In this document: positions 24,045-33,910 of the stretch, in pieces
Layout of the letters: the number at the start of each line of letters is the position of its first letter
Numbering within the stretch: position 1 is the stretch's first letter
Source of the DNA: an uncultured bacterium
Lineage (GTDB): Bacteria > Bacillota > Bacilli > Lactobacillales > Lactobacillaceae
Reading direction: 5' to 3'
Length of the DNA: 35,066 nucleotides
NCBI GenBank assembly: GCA_905214235.1
Contig: CAJMLF010000020.1
Coordinates: forward strand, 1 to 35,066
Program-made: the position numbers and the translations under genes
The notes under the pieces: model-generated
Told to the model about the DNA's origin: nothing
The model's database searches: none
What the model saw: the letters and a program-made list of their open reading frames with translations, nothing else

Positions 24045-24995
24045 ATGACTGAATTTGTTAAGTTACCACACTTTGTGAGCGTTGAAAAGTTAAGCGTTGA
24101 CCAGATCAACACCCTGATTACGCGGGCAGAATACTTCAAGAACGGCGGCGCAACTCCCCAGCTGACGGCACCGGTATACGTCACCAACATGTTCTTTGAA
24201 AACTCGACCCGGACTCACACCAGCTTTGCGATGGCCGAAAAGAAGCTCGGCCTGACTGAGATCCCGTTTGACGCCGCCCACAGCTCAATGAGCAAGGGGG
24301 AGACCCTCTATGACACCTGCCTGGTGATGAATGCCCTGGGCGTTAACCTGTCCGTCATCCGGGCAACCCAAAATGCCTACTATGAACCACTGATCAACCA
24401 CCGCAAGGACCAACACCTTGACCTCGGGATTGTCAACGCCGGAGACGGGAGCGGTCAGCACCCATCACAAAGTCTCCTGGACATGATGACCATCCACGAA
24501 CACTTCGGTAGCTTCAAGGGCCTGAAGATTGCGATTGTCGGTGACATCACCAACTCCCGGGTGGCCCGGTCGAACATGGAAATTTTGACCCGGTTGGGTG
24601 CGGTGGTCTACTTCTCCGGCCCGGACTACTGGTACGACCATGCCTTTGACAAGTACGGCAAGTTCTGTCCTTTGGATGACCTGGTCGACAAGGTTGATGT
24701 CATGATGCTCCTCCGGGTTCAGCACGAACGCCACGCCGGGGATGCCAACGAAAGCAAGTTCGATGCGGCTAAGTACCACGAGAAGTACGGGATCAACCAT
24801 GACCGTTACAACCGCCTGAAGGACCAGTGCCTGATCATGCACCCGGGCCCAATCAACCACGACGTTGAGCTGGCCGGCGACCTGGTTGAGGCACCAAAAT
24901 GTGCCTTCTTCAAGCAGATGCAAAACGGGGTCTTCATGCGGATGGCAATGTTGGAAGCCGTTGTTCGCGGTCGTCACTTGGGAGGTCTGGAATAA
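24045..24995 (+). CDS. pyrB: Aspartate carbamoyltransferase, catalytic chain
   Basis: The 316-residue enzyme condenses carbamoyl phosphate and aspartate in the second step of pyrimidine synthesis. The carbamoyl-phosphate site [12 protein letters not shown] (about residues 47–58), the [12 protein letters not shown] loop, [14 protein letters not shown], the [15 protein letters not shown] strand and the [14 protein letters not shown] aspartate-site loop are all intact. No regulatory chain gene (pyrI) is present, as is normal for Firmicutes. The ATG follows AAGGAG. The start codon of pyrC follows the stop directly. Confidence 0.97.
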   Translation: MTEFVKLPHFVSVEKLSVDQINTLITRAEYFKNGGATPQLTAPVYVTNMFFENSTRTHTSFAMAEKKLGLTEIPFDAAHSSMSKGETLYDTCLVMNALGVNLSVIRATQNAYYEPLINHRKDQHLDLGIVNAGDGSGQHPSQSLLDMMTIHEHFGSFKGLKIAIVGDITNSRVARSNMEILTRLGAVVYFSGPDYWYDHAFDKYGKFCPLDDLVDKVDVMMLLRVQHERHAGDANESKFDAAKYHEKYGINHDRYNRLKDQCLIMHPGPINHDVELAGDLVEAPKCAFFKQMQNGVFMRMAMLEAVVRGRHLGGLE

Positions 24996-26282
24996 ATGAA
25001 AACTTTAATTCAAAACGGGACGGTCTACACGAACGGCCAGCTGATTCACGCCGACGTGTTGGTTGACGACCAGACCATTGAAGCGATTGGCAACCTGCCG
25101 GACATGGCCGATGAGGTCGGGCATATCATCAACGCGGGTGGTAAGCTCGTTGCTCCCGGCCTGGTCGATGTTCACGTCCACTACCGCGACCCCGGTCAGA
25201 CCCAGAAGGAAACGATCAAGACCGGGACGGCCGCCGCTGCTCACGGTGGCTTTACCACGGTGGGCGCCATGCCCAATGTGGACCCAACACCGGATACTCC
25301 TGAACGGGTGGCCCACATGGTCAAGCGCAACCAGGAGGAAGGCCTGGTCCACATCGCCCAGTTTGCGACCATCACGACGGGCCGCCAGGGGGACCAACTA
25401 GTCGACTTCGCCGGTGTTAAGCAGGCCGGCGCCTTCGCCGTCTCCAACGACGGGAGCGGGGTCCAAACCGCCGGTACCATGTACAAGGCCATGGAAGGGG
25501 CTGCCAAGGCGGGCTTACCACTGGCCGCCCACGTAGAGGACAACTCACTCCTCTTTGGCGGGGTCGTCAACGCCAGCCAGCGGGCTAAGGAACTGGGACT
25601 GCCGGGGGCACCAAGCGTCTCCGAGTCTGCCCAGGTCGCCCGTGACCTCGTTCTGGCCAACGCCACGGGGGTCCACTACCACATCTGCCACGTTTCAACC
25701 AAGGAAAGCATTGAAATGGTCCGCTTTGCCAAGCAGCAGGGCGTCAACGTGACCTGTGAAGCCACGCCCCACCACCTTCTGCTGGCGGATAAGGACATCC
25801 CGGCGGGCAACACCAACTACAAGATGAACCCACCGCTGCGCCATGAGGAAGACCGGCAGGCCCTGATTGCTGGCCTGCTCGACGGGACGGTCGACATGAT
25901 TGCCACGGACCACGCGCCCCACACGGTGGCCGACAAGCCGAGTGACTTTACCAAGTCGGCAAACGGAATTACGGGAAGCGAGACGGCCTTCTGTGAGCTC
26001 TACACCAAGCTGGTCAAGACCGGGATCTGCAGTTTGCACCAGCTCTTGGACTGGATGACCGCCAAGCCGGCCGACCTCTTCGGCCTTGAGAATGCCGGAC
26101 ACCTGGAACCCGGGAAGCCCGCTGACATTGCAATCTTTGACCTTGACCACGAATTTAAAATTAAAGAAGAAGACTACCAGTCCAAGGGAATCAACAACCC
26201 TTTCACCGGCGACCGGGTTTATGGTGAAACCGTTCTGACAATGGTTGACGGTAAAGTAGTTTACGAACGAAAGGAAGATTAA
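24996..26282 (+). CDS. pyrC: Dihydroorotase (class I)
   Basis: A 428-residue amidohydrolase that cyclises carbamoyl aspartate to dihydroorotate. Zinc ligands are in [15 protein letters not shown] (residues about 58–72), the bridging/acidic residue in [10 protein letters not shown], further histidines in PLAAHVEDN and [10 protein letters not shown], and the catalytic aspartate in ATDHAPH (about 305). Length and motifs fit the Firmicutes class I type. Its ATG abuts the pyrB stop (TAAATG), and its own stop overlaps the carA start (TAATG). Confidence 0.97.
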   Translation: MKTLIQNGTVYTNGQLIHADVLVDDQTIEAIGNLPDMADEVGHIINAGGKLVAPGLVDVHVHYRDPGQTQKETIKTGTAAAAHGGFTTVGAMPNVDPTPDTPERVAHMVKRNQEEGLVHIAQFATITTGRQGDQLVDFAGVKQAGAFAVSNDGSGVQTAGTMYKAMEGAAKAGLPLAAHVEDNSLLFGGVVNASQRAKELGLPGAPSVSESAQVARDLVLANATGVHYHICHVSTKESIEMVRFAKQQGVNVTCEATPHHLLLADKDIPAGNTNYKMNPPLRHEEDRQALIAGLLDGTVDMIATDHAPHTVADKPSDFTKSANGITGSETAFCELYTKLVKTGICSLHQLLDWMTAKPADLFGLENAGHLEPGKPADIAIFDLDHEFKIKEEDYQSKGINNPFTGDRVYGETVLTMVDGKVVYERKED

Positions 26283-27373
26283 TGATGGAACGCTACCTTG
26301 TATTAGAAGACGGCAGCGTCTACGCTGGCGAGGCGTTTGGCGCCGACCGCTCGACACTTGGTGAAGTGGTCTTTACGACGGGGATGACCGGCTACCAAGA
26401 GGCAATTACCGACCAGTCCTACGCTAACCAGATCCTGGTGTTCACCAACCCGCTGATTGGGAACTACGGGATCAACCTGGATGATTACGAATCGCTCCAG
26501 CCCCAGATCAAGGGCGTGATTTGCCACCAGGTCGCCCGGCGCGCCACTAACTGGCGGATGCAGGACACCCTGCCTAATTTCTTGACCCAGCGCCAAATCC
26601 CTGGCATCCAGGGAATCGATACCCGGGAGCTGGTCCGCAAGCTCCGCCAACACGGGACACTGCGCGGGGCAATCGTTGACAATGTCGCTGACCTGGAAGA
26701 CCTCCTGAAAAAGATCCGGGACGCCCACCCAACGGCCGGGATCATTAGCCAGGTTTCGACCAAGTCGCCATACCCGAACCCGGGAACCAAGCGGAACATC
26801 GTGGTCATCGACTTCGGAATCAAGCACAGTATCCTGCGGGAGCTGGCAGAACGGGAGTGCAACGTTATTGTCCTCCCGTACACCGCCACGGCGGAGGAAA
26901 TCCTGAACTTAAAGCCCGACGGCATCCTGCTTTCCAACGGTCCTGGTGACCCTGAGGAAATGACTGATGCGGCCAAGATGGTGGCCGAGGTGGAAAAGCA
27001 CCTGCCGCTGTTTGGCATCTGCATGGGGCACCAAGTCTTCGCCCTGGCTAACGGCGCCAAGACCTACAAGATGAAGTTTGGTCACCGGGGCTTCAACCAC
27101 CCGGTTAGAAACATTGCGACTGGCGAGATTGACTTCACCTCCCAGAACCACGGTTACGCGGTGGATCCCAAGTCGATTGACCAGGACAAGCTGCTGGTGA
27201 CCCACGTGGAAGTTAACGACGGCACCGTCGAAGGGCTCCGCCACAAGCAGTACCCGGCCTTCTCCGTCCAGTTCCACCCGGACGCGGCGCCGGGCCCCCA
27301 CGATGCGGATGGCTTATTTGATGACTTTATTAGCATGGTAGACCAACAAAGGAGTGCACGAACGAATGCCTAA
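26282..27373 (+). CDS. carA: Carbamoyl-phosphate synthase small (glutaminase) subunit
   Basis: The 363-residue subunit releases ammonia from glutamine for the large subunit. The N-terminal CPSase small-chain domain ([34 protein letters not shown]) is followed by a class I amidotransferase domain with the nucleophile in [14 protein letters not shown] (about residues 241–254) and [10 protein letters not shown]. The triad histidine lies in [15 protein letters not shown]. There the usual HPE is HPD, a conservative change that may be typical for the clade. ATG at 26282 or 26285 is possible. Being in the pyrR-controlled operon, it is the pyrimidine-specific (pyrAa) copy. It overlaps carB by 8 nt. 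Confidence 0.96.
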   Translation: MMERYLVLEDGSVYAGEAFGADRSTLGEVVFTTGMTGYQEAITDQSYANQILVFTNPLIGNYGINLDDYESLQPQIKGVICHQVARRATNWRMQDTLPNFLTQRQIPGIQGIDTRELVRKLRQHGTLRGAIVDNVADLEDLLKKIRDAHPTAGIISQVSTKSPYPNPGTKRNIVVIDFGIKHSILRELAERECNVIVLPYTATAEEILNLKPDGILLSNGPGDPEEMTDAAKMVAEVEKHLPLFGICMGHQVFALANGAKTYKMKFGHRGFNHPVRNIATGEIDFTSQNHGYAVDPKSIDQDKLLVTHVEVNDGTVEGLRHKQYPAFSVQFHPDAAPGPHDADGLFDDFISMVDQQRSARTNA

Positions 27374-30300
27374 ACGGACAGATATTCACAAGATTTTAGT
27401 AATCGGGTCTGGACCAATTATCATCGGTCAGGCGGCTGAGTTTGATTATTCCGGAACCCAGGCCTGCTTGGCGCTGCGGGAAGAGGGCTACGAGACCGTC
27501 CTCGTCAACTCCAACCCGGCGACAATCATGACGGACAACGAGATTGCCGACCACGTTTACATCGAACCCCTGACGGTGGAATCGGTCTCCCGGATCATCC
27601 GGAAGGAGTACCCCGACGCCATCCTGCCGACACTGGGTGGACAGATCGGCCTGAACCTGGCAGTTGCCCTTTCCAAGACCGGCCTGCTGGATGAGCTGGG
27701 AATTGAACTGCTGGGAACCAAGCTGGACTCCATCGACGAGGCCGAGGACCGGGAGAAGTTCAAGGAACTGATGCAGCGGCTCCACGAACCGGTCCCGGCT
27801 TCCCAAACCGTGGAGACGGTGGACGGCGCGCTGGAGTTTGCCCACCAGATTGGCTACCCGGTCATCGTCCGGCCCGCCTTCACCATGGGTGGTACCGGTG
27901 GGGGGATGTGCCACAACGATGAGGAACTGAAGGCCATCGCTGCCAACGGGTTGGACCTCTCACCAGCTACCCAGTGCCTGATTGAAAAGTCAATCGCCGG
28001 TTACAAGGAAATCGAGTTCGAGGTGATGCGCGACGCCAGTGACAATGCGATGGTGGTCTGCTGCATGGAAAACTTCGACCCGGTCGGTATCCACACCGGG
28101 GACTCAATCGTCTTTGCCCCGAGTCAGACCCTTTCCGACCGGGAGTACCAAATGCTCCGGGACTGTGCACTGAAGTTGATTCGGGCCCTCAAGATTGAAG
28201 GGGGCTGCAACGTTCAATTGGCCCTGGACCCGAATTCCTACCACTACGACGTGATTGAAGTGAACCCGCGGGTCTCCCGTTCTTCGGCCCTAGCCTCGAA
28301 GGCCACCGGTTACCCGATTGCCAAGATGGCGGCCAAGATTGCCGTCGGCCTGACTCTGGACGAGATCAAGAACCCGGTCACGGGGACCACCTACGCGGAG
28401 TTTGAGCCGGCCCTCGACTACGTGGTCTGCAAGATCCCCCGCTGGCCATTTGACAAGTTCACCCGGGCGGACCGCCGCCTAGGTAGTCAGATGAAGGCCA
28501 CTGGGGAAGTCATGGCCATCGGCCGGACCGCCGAGGAAGCCCTGCAAAAGGCCGTCCGGTCCCTGGAGATTGACCAGAAGGATCTCTTCTCGGAACCCGC
28601 TCACCAGGCCACGGACACGGCCCTGGAGGACAAGCTAGTCCACGCTGAAGACGACCGCCTCTTCTACATTGCGGAGGCCTTCCGGCGCGGCTACACGATT
28701 GAGGACGTCCACGAACTGACCAAGATCAACGACTACTTCTTAGACATCGTCCTCCACCTGGTCCAGCTTGAGAAGCAGATTCAGGATAACCCAGCCGACC
28801 TGGCGATCCTCCGCCTGGCCAAGAAGTACGGCTTCAGTGACCAGACAATTGCCAAGCTCTGGAAGACGACCGCGGATAAGGTCCGAGCAACCCGGAAGGA
28901 CAACGGGATCATCCCGGTTTACAAGATGGTCGATACCTGTGCCGCCGAATTTGACTCCGCCACCCCGTACTTCTACAGTACCTACGACCGGGAAAACGAG
29001 AGCCAGCGGACCGGTAAGAAGTCCGTCCTGGTAATCGGTTCGGGTCCAATCCGGATCGGTCAAGGGGTTGAGTTCGACTACGCCACCGTCCACTGTGTCA
29101 AGGCCCTCCAGGCAATGGGCTACGAGGCCATTGTCATGAACTCCAACCCGGAGACCGTGTCAACCGACTTCTCCGTCTCCGACAAGCTCTACTTCGAACC
29201 GCTGACGCTGGAAGACGTGATGAACGTGGTTGATTTGGAACAGCCAACGGGCGTGATTGTCCAGTTCGGTGGGCAGACGGCCATCAACCTGGCAGCGGGC
29301 CTGAACAAGAACGGGGTCCAAATTCTTGGAACCAGCGTTAAGGACCTCGACGCCGCCGAAGACCGGCGAATCTTTGATGAAATCATCAAGCAGCTGGAAC
29401 TTAAGCAACCAGTTGGTTTGACCGCCACAACCCACCAGGGGGTTATCGACGCGGCCCAGAAGATAGGCTACCCAGTTCTGGTCCGGCCTAGCTACGTCCT
29501 CGGTGGGAAGGCAATGGAAATTGTCTACAACGAAGACGAGCTTCGTCAATACCTGAAGGAAAATGCCGACGTGGCCGCTGACCACCCAATCCTGATTGAT
29601 GCCTACCTGGAAGGGCGGGAATGTGAGGTCGACGCCATCTGTGACGGGACCGATGTCCTCCTGCCGGGGATCATGGAACACATCGAGCACGCCGGGGTCC
29701 ACTCGGGAGACTCGATGGCGGTTTACCCACCACAGAGCTTTGATGACGACATCAAGGGCCAGATTGTTTCCGCCACTAAGAAGCTGGCGATTGCCTTGAA
29801 GTGCAAGGGAATCATGAATATCCAGTTCATCATTCACCACCATCAGGCCTACGTCTTGGAAGTTAACCCGCGGGCTAGCCGGACCGTGCCGTTCCTCTCC
29901 AAGATCACGGGGATCGAGATGGCCCAGGTTGCGACCCGGGTAATCCTGGGCGAGAGCCTGAAGGAGCAGGGCTACCACGACGGCCTCTACCCAGAGAGCA
30001 AGATGATCCACGTCAAGGCGCCAGTATTCAGCTTCAATAAGCTGGACGACGTTGACGCCTACCTGGGCCCTGAGATGAAGTCAACGGGTGAGGTCATGGG
30101 GAGCGACCAGACCTTCGCTAAGGCCCTCTACAAGGCATTTGCCGGGGCCAAGATGAAGCTGCCGGACAACGGGAGCGTCCTGTTGACCATCGAGGATAAT
30201 GACAAGCAGACCATCCTGCCACTGGCCAAGCGCTTTGCCCTGATTGGCTACCGCCTTCTGGCCACCAAGGGAACGGCGGACTTCCTGAAGGACAACGGTC

Positions 30301-30548
30301 TCCATGTCGAGACGGTCGGTAAGATTGGTGAGGATGACGGTGATAAAAACATCATCCGGGTCATCAAGGATAACAAGGTTGACCTGGTAATCAACACGAT
30401 GGGTCACGACTACGCCAAGAACTCCGATGGCTTTATCATTCGCCAGACGGCAATTGAACACAATATTCCACTGCTGACGGCGCTGGATACGGTTGGAGCC
30501 CTCCTCCGGGCATTGGAGAACCGTTCCTTCTCCGCAACGGCATTATAA
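27366..30548 (+). CDS. carB: Carbamoyl-phosphate synthase large subunit
   Basis: A 1060-residue enzyme with two homologous ATP-grasp halves. Each half begins with a paired motif: [21 protein letters not shown] near the N-terminus and [20 protein letters not shown] at about residue 557. ATP-binding elements include [15 protein letters not shown] and [14 protein letters not shown], with [20 protein letters not shown] and [18 protein letters not shown]. The MGS-like allosteric domain is the last ~130 residues. The ATG at 27366 overlaps the carA stop (ATGCCTAA); a GTG at 27354 is less likely since it lies inside the ribosome binding site. It is the last pyr gene here; pyrD, pyrF and pyrE do not follow. 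Confidence 0.97.
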   Translation: MPKRTDIHKILVIGSGPIIIGQAAEFDYSGTQACLALREEGYETVLVNSNPATIMTDNEIADHVYIEPLTVESVSRIIRKEYPDAILPTLGGQIGLNLAVALSKTGLLDELGIELLGTKLDSIDEAEDREKFKELMQRLHEPVPASQTVETVDGALEFAHQIGYPVIVRPAFTMGGTGGGMCHNDEELKAIAANGLDLSPATQCLIEKSIAGYKEIEFEVMRDASDNAMVVCCMENFDPVGIHTGDSIVFAPSQTLSDREYQMLRDCALKLIRALKIEGGCNVQLALDPNSYHYDVIEVNPRVSRSSALASKATGYPIAKMAAKIAVGLTLDEIKNPVTGTTYAEFEPALDYVVCKIPRWPFDKFTRADRRLGSQMKATGEVMAIGRTAEEALQKAVRSLEIDQKDLFSEPAHQATDTALEDKLVHAEDDRLFYIAEAFRRGYTIEDVHELTKINDYFLDIVLHLVQLEKQIQDNPADLAILRLAKKYGFSDQTIAKLWKTTADKVRATRKDNGIIPVYKMVDTCAAEFDSATPYFYSTYDRENESQRTGKKSVLVIGSGPIRIGQGVEFDYATVHCVKALQAMGYEAIVMNSNPETVSTDFSVSDKLYFEPLTLEDVMNVVDLEQPTGVIVQFGGQTAINLAAGLNKNGVQILGTSVKDLDAAEDRRIFDEIIKQLELKQPVGLTATTHQGVIDAAQKIGYPVLVRPSYVLGGKAMEIVYNEDELRQYLKENADVAADHPILIDAYLEGRECEVDAICDGTDVLLPGIMEHIEHAGVHSGDSMAVYPPQSFDDDIKGQIVSATKKLAIALKCKGIMNIQFIIHHHQAYVLEVNPRASRTVPFLSKITGIEMAQVATRVILGESLKEQGYHDGLYPESKMIHVKAPVFSFNKLDDVDAYLGPEMKSTGEVMGSDQTFAKALYKAFAGAKMKLPDNGSVLLTIEDNDKQTILPLAKRFALIGYRLLATKGTADFLKDNGLHVETVGKIGEDDGDKNIIRVIKDNKVDLVINTMGHDYAKNSDGFIIRQTAIEHNIPLLTALDTVGALLRALENRSFSATAL

Positions 30549-30556
30549 TTATAGAT

Positions 30557-30600
30557 ACGGGTTGACCCGCGGACGTGTTCCGCAGGGCAGCCCGTTTTCT
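30557..30600 (+). terminator. Terminator of the pyr operon
   Basis: ACGGGTTG (30557–30564) pairs with CAGCCCGT (30588–30595), enclosing GCGGA/TCCGC, followed by TTTTCTATT. It ends the operon right after carB. Confidence 0.8.
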
Positions 30601-30644
30601 ATTAGGAGGAGAATGTGGTAAATTGAACTAAAAGGTGTGATTAT

Positions 30645-31010
30645 ATGAAACTCAAAGTAACGGACCAGGCGGCCACTTGGTTGCGAGACCACCTTCACCT
30701 GCAGGCCGGTGATCGTGTGGCCCTGGTGGCTGAGAAGACCGCCAACGGGGTGGACGTCAAGCTCCAGCGGCCAGAAGAACCTGGCCAGCCGGTCACCCAG
30801 GTGGTTAAGGACGGGGTGACCTACTACGTTGACTTTAGTGACGAGTGGTACTTCTCCGGTAAGGTGACCACCGTTGACTACGCCGCCAACAAGGGAATCG
30901 TCTTCCACTTTAAAGCAGAGGACGCGAACTTGAAGATTGTGAAGGGAAACGTGGTTAAGGCGGACAGCACGACCGCGGCTTCCCGGGCCTTTGAAGATTT
31001 TTGGGAATAG
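30645..31010 (+). CDS. HesB/IscA-fold (iron-sulfur biosynthesis family-like) protein without cysteines
   Basis: A 121-residue protein resembling the Gram-positive HesB/YadR-like branch: MKLKVTDQAATWLRDHL at the N-terminus, a beta-rich centre (GVTYYVDFSDEWYFSGKVTTVDY) and the C-terminal GIVFHFKAEDANLKIVKGNVV. True IscA/SufA scaffolds coordinate metal through three conserved cysteines; none is present here, so a cluster-carrier role is doubtful. The ATG at 30645 follows AAGGTG at moderate spacing. An aldo/keto reductase gene follows 10 nt later and is probably co-transcribed. Function unknown. Confidence 0.75.
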   Translation: MKLKVTDQAATWLRDHLHLQAGDRVALVAEKTANGVDVKLQRPEEPGQPVTQVVKDGVTYYVDFSDEWYFSGKVTTVDYAANKGIVFHFKAEDANLKIVKGNVVKADSTTAASRAFEDFWE

Positions 31011-31020
31011 GATGGTAATA

Positions 31021-31839
31021 ATGAAGGAAGTTGAACTTAATAACGGGATCATCATGCCCGCAGTCGGGTACGGAACCTACCAGACGGCACCGGAAGAGAC
31101 GACGAAGAATGTCCTCCAGGCCCTGCGGACGGGGTACCGCCTGATTGACACGGCCCAGTATTATGGCAACGAGGCCGAGGTCGGTGAGGCCTTGACCGAG
31201 AGTGGACTGGCCCGGGACCAGGTCTTTGTCACCACCAAGGTGCAGACCAGTGGTTATGCGGCCACCAAAGCGGGCTTGGACGAGTCACTGCGGCGGTTTA
31301 ACCACGACTACTTCGACCTGGTGATTATCCACTGGCCAACCGGAAACGACGCGGAGACCTACCGGGCACTGGAGGATGCCTACCAGGACGGCAAGGTGCG
31401 GGCAATTGGCCTCAGTAATTTCAACGCGCCCCAGGTCCAGGCAATCATCGATGGGGCAACCGTGGCCCCGGCGATTGACCAGATTGAGACCCACCTGCTT
31501 TGGCAGCAGAAGCGGATGCACGCTTTTCTGACGAGCAGGGGGATGGTCCACGAGTCCTATGCACCACTGGGTGAGAACCAGCCTGGTTTCTTGGACCAAC
31601 CGGTTTTGCGGAAGGTGGCGGCGCGCTACCACAAGACGCCGGCCCAGGTAACCCTGCGCTTTTTAAACCAGGAAGGGGTCGTAGTGATTCCCAAGACACT
31701 GAACCCAAAGCACATGGCCGAGAATCTGGAAATCTTTGACTTTACATTGGATCCGGATGACGTGCGGGTGCTGGAGGGCCTGGATAAGCGGCAGGCAATT
31801 GATGGCTGGCCGACGGCAATGCAGGAGGACCAGTATTAG
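31021..31839 (+). CDS. Aldo/keto reductase
   Basis: A 272-residue NADPH-dependent oxidoreductase of the AKR superfamily. The catalytic tetrad can be placed as Asp and Tyr in LIDTAQYYGNE (residues about 42–52), Lys in VTTKVQ and His in VIIHWP. The cofactor region includes IGLSNFN, ESYAPLGE and VVVIPKTLNPKHMAENLEIFDF. Length matches the 2,5-diketo-gluconate reductase-like group common in lactobacilli; the physiological carbonyl substrate is not predictable. ATG 31021 is chosen for its AGGATGG site; ATG 31012 in frame is possible. Confidence 0.93.
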   Translation: MKEVELNNGIIMPAVGYGTYQTAPEETTKNVLQALRTGYRLIDTAQYYGNEAEVGEALTESGLARDQVFVTTKVQTSGYAATKAGLDESLRRFNHDYFDLVIIHWPTGNDAETYRALEDAYQDGKVRAIGLSNFNAPQVQAIIDGATVAPAIDQIETHLLWQQKRMHAFLTSRGMVHESYAPLGENQPGFLDQPVLRKVAARYHKTPAQVTLRFLNQEGVVVIPKTLNPKHMAENLEIFDFTLDPDDVRVLEGLDKRQAIDGWPTAMQEDQY

Positions 31840-31897
31840 CATTCTCGGCGCGCATCGGGTAGAATAGGGATATCATTTAATTACGAGGAGAATTATT

Positions 31898-33031
31898 TTG
31901 CAGAAGTATCAACTAATGGCGACCGCGGCATCCGGTATCGAGGCCCTGGTCGGCAAGGAACTGCGTAATTTAGGCTACGACACGAAGGTGGAGAACGGCC
32001 GGGTTCGCTTCACTGGTGACATGAAGGATATCTTGACCGCAAACTTGTGGCTGCGGACGGCGGACCGGGTAAAGATCATCGTCGGTGAGTTTGCGGCCCG
32101 GACCTTTGACGAGCTCTTTGAGGGAACGGAGGCACTGCCCTGGGAGGAATTTCTCCCGGTCGATGCTGAGTTCCCGGTCGAGGGGCGGAGTCACCATTCC
32201 CAACTGCATAACGTGCCCAGTGTCCAGGCCATCGTGAAGAAGGCGATTGTTCAGCGGCTGAGTAAGGTTTACCACCGGCGGACGCGTTTGCCGGAAACGG
32301 GGAACCTGTACCCACTTGAAGTGGCAATTAATAAGGACCAGGTGATGCTGACGCTGGATACGACCGGGGAAAGCCTCTTTAAGCGGGGCTACCGGAAGAA
32401 CAAGGGGGGCGCACCGCTGAAGGAAAATATGGCGGCGGCCCTGGTGATGCTGGCACACTGGTTCCCGGATAATCCCTTTGTTGACCCGGTTTGTGGGTCG
32501 GGGACGATTCCGATTGAGGCCGCTTTGATGGGACATAATATTGCCCCGGGGATGAACAGGGCCTTTGCCTGTGAGCAGTGGGTCAACTTGACCCCGGCCG
32601 GCTTGTCGGATGAGGTCCGCGATGAGGCCGATGACCAGGCGGACTATGATGTCGAGCTCGATATTCACGGTTACGATATCGACCAGAACATGGTGGAGAT
32701 TGCCCAAGAGAACTGCCGGGCAGCGGGATTGACCCACGACATTACCTTTAAGCAGCTGGCGGTCAAGGACTGGCAGACGGATAAGATCAACGGGGTCATT
32801 GTTGCGAACCCACCGTACGGGGAACGGCTGAGTGACCACGCCGCCGTTCATGAGCTCTACCGGCAGATGGGGGAGATCTACCGGCCGTTGACAACCTGGA
32901 GTAAGTACATTCTGACTGCTGACCTGGAGTTTGAAAAGTACTACGGTGCTAAGGCAACCAAGCGGCGGAAGCTGTACAACGGTGCGTTGCGGACCGACTT
33001 ATTCCAGTTCTGGGGGAAGAAAATTCGTTAA
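31898..33031 (+). CDS. ypsC: THUMP-domain class I rRNA guanine-N2 methyltransferase (RlmL/YpsC type)
   Basis: A 377-residue RNA methyltransferase. A ferredoxin-like/THUMP region covers about residues 1–155 (MQKYQLMATAASGIEALVGKEL onward in pieces; LPWEEFLPVDAEFPVEG). The Rossmann methyltransferase carries the SAM motif DPVCGSGTIPIEAAL (about 197–211), GYDIDQNMVEIAQENCRAAG and the catalytic VANPPYGERL (about 303–312). It matches Firmicutes YpsC and the N-terminal half of E. coli RlmL, so 23S rRNA G2445 is the likely target by homology. The start is TTG at 31898 with GAGGAG upstream. In Bacillus it lies next to rnpB/gpsB; here the pyr operon separates them. Confidence 0.94.
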   Translation: MQKYQLMATAASGIEALVGKELRNLGYDTKVENGRVRFTGDMKDILTANLWLRTADRVKIIVGEFAARTFDELFEGTEALPWEEFLPVDAEFPVEGRSHHSQLHNVPSVQAIVKKAIVQRLSKVYHRRTRLPETGNLYPLEVAINKDQVMLTLDTTGESLFKRGYRKNKGGAPLKENMAAALVMLAHWFPDNPFVDPVCGSGTIPIEAALMGHNIAPGMNRAFACEQWVNLTPAGLSDEVRDEADDQADYDVELDIHGYDIDQNMVEIAQENCRAAGLTHDITFKQLAVKDWQTDKINGVIVANPPYGERLSDHAAVHELYRQMGEIYRPLTTWSKYILTADLEFEKYYGAKATKRRKLYNGALRTDLFQFWGKKIR

Positions 33032-33084
33032 ATTAAATAGGCCACTTACCTGGGGATGTTCCGGGTAAGTGGCCTATTTAATTT
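33030..33084. terminator. Strong bidirectional terminator after ypsC
   Basis: The arms 33030–33050 and 33064–33084 are perfectly complementary over 21 bp (core AAATAGGCCACTTACC) with a 13-nt loop. The ypsC stop codon is within the left arm. It also marks the border to AT-rich accessory DNA. Confidence 0.88.
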
Positions 33085-33104
33085 GCTATAGTATATTTTG
33101 CCAG

Positions 33105-33156
33105 TTGTACATTATCAGGTACATTTAGTATAATTAATGTACATCAAAACGTACAT
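33105..33156 (+). promoter_or_regulatory. Autoregulated promoter of the toxin–antitoxin pair
   Basis: TTGTAC (33105–33110), an 18-nt spacer and TATAAT (33129–33134) form the promoter. TGTACA hexamers overlap the –35 (33106–33111) and lie downstream of the –10 (33138–33143), with partial copies at 33119–33123 (GTACA) and 33151–33156 (GTACAT). TGTACA is the known recognition hexamer of E. coli YefM–YoeB operators, which supports antitoxin autorepression here. Confidence 0.75.
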
Positions 33157-33168
33157 GGAGGAATAAAA

Positions 33169-33423
33169 ATGGACAATATTGTAACCCCAACCGAGGGAAG
33201 AAAAGAATTCTTCAAGATTATTAAAGAAGTCAACGCTGATAAAAAGCCAGTAATTATTAAGCCGACTAAGAATGGGGAAAAGGGTGCCGTAATGATTGGT
33301 GAGGATGACTGGAACGCCATCCGTGAAACACTTTTTCTTATCAATCAAGGTGTTGATAAACAAATCAGGGACCGAAAAGATGACGAAGATGAAGATTTTG
33401 ACAAAGTATGGAATGAATTATGA
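33169..33423 (+). CDS. yefM: YefM/Phd-type antitoxin
   Basis: An 84-residue antitoxin. The N-terminal DNA-binding and dimerisation part (about residues 1–55) reads IVTPTEGRKEFFKIIKEVN, then KPVIIKPTKNGEKGAVMIGEDDW, the usual Phd/YefM pattern. The C-terminal third is highly charged and acidic (RDRKDDEDEDFDKVWNEL) and should be the disordered toxin-neutralising tail. GGAGG lies 7 nt before the ATG. Its stop overlaps the toxin start by 4 nt (ATGA). Codon use is clearly AT-richer than the genes to the left. Confidence 0.9.
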   Translation: MDNIVTPTEGRKEFFKIIKEVNADKKPVIIKPTKNGEKGAVMIGEDDWNAIRETLFLINQGVDKQIRDRKDDEDEDFDKVWNEL

Positions 33424-33683
33424 GTTATGCAATAAGATCTAAAAAGGGAGCAAGACGTGACTTTAAGAAGATAAAGGGAACGTATTTAGAAAAAAACTTT
33501 CTTGGGATTATTGAACAGCTAAGGGATAATCCCTATAAAGAAAATCAGAGCTTTGAAAAATTAGTTCCACCAATCAAGGGCTTCTATTCAAGGAGAATTA
33601 ATGTTCAGCACAGGGTCGTATATAAAATTAACGAAGAAACCAAGGAAGTAATCATTTATTCCGCTTGGGGACACTACGAATAG
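33420..33683 (+). CDS. yoeB: Txe/YoeB-family mRNA interferase toxin
   Basis: An 87-residue ribosome-dependent endoribonuclease of the RelE superfamily. The basic N-terminus (RSKKGARRDFKKIKGTYLEKN) precedes the middle helix ending LRDNPYKENQSFEKLVPPI. The YoeB signature GFYSRRINVQHRVVYKI follows (about residues 54–70), and the C-terminus is IYSAWGHYE. The Arg of SRRI and the C-terminal His match catalytic residues known in E. coli YoeB; the last residue after Tyr is Glu, a small extension. It looks complete and is coupled to its antitoxin. Confidence 0.9.
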   Translation: MSYAIRSKKGARRDFKKIKGTYLEKNFLGIIEQLRDNPYKENQSFEKLVPPIKGFYSRRINVQHRVVYKINEETKEVIIYSAWGHYE

Positions 33684-33874
33684 GAACATTTGATGCTATG
33701 CCCAGCTAAGTGAATATTCAACTGTAAGAAAAAGCTGACAGTTTAACGCTTAAGTAATCCATTATTTTTTCCAGTCTATAATATAACAAATATAATCTGA
33801 TTACTGTTACCAGCAATTGAATTGTCTTCTTTAGCATTAGTGCACTTTTTAGTGTCACCATTTCATATTTTTAT

Positions 33875-33896
33875 TATAATGGTGAAAACGCTTTCA
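33875..33896 (+). promoter_or_regulatory. TATAAT –10 with an overlapping catabolite-responsive element (cre)
   Basis: TATAAT (33875–33880) is followed 2 nt later by TGAAAACGCTTTCA (33883–33896), a palindromic match to the CcpA cre consensus (TGWAARCGYTWNCW type). The site covers the expected transcription start (about 33887), a classic position for CcpA repression. The –35 is poor (GTGTCA at 33852–33857). The 190 nt between the toxin gene and this point contain only AT-rich sequence with other –10-like stretches. Confidence 0.75.
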
Positions 33897-33910
33897 TGGG
33901 GATAAGTAGG

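Noticed and set aside
29160..30011. A 283-codon minus-strand open frame inside carB
   Set aside because: Antisense to the intact second ATP-grasp half of carB; no family resemblance.
31970..32851. A 293-codon minus-strand open frame inside ypsC
   Set aside because: Antisense shadow of a well-supported methyltransferase gene.
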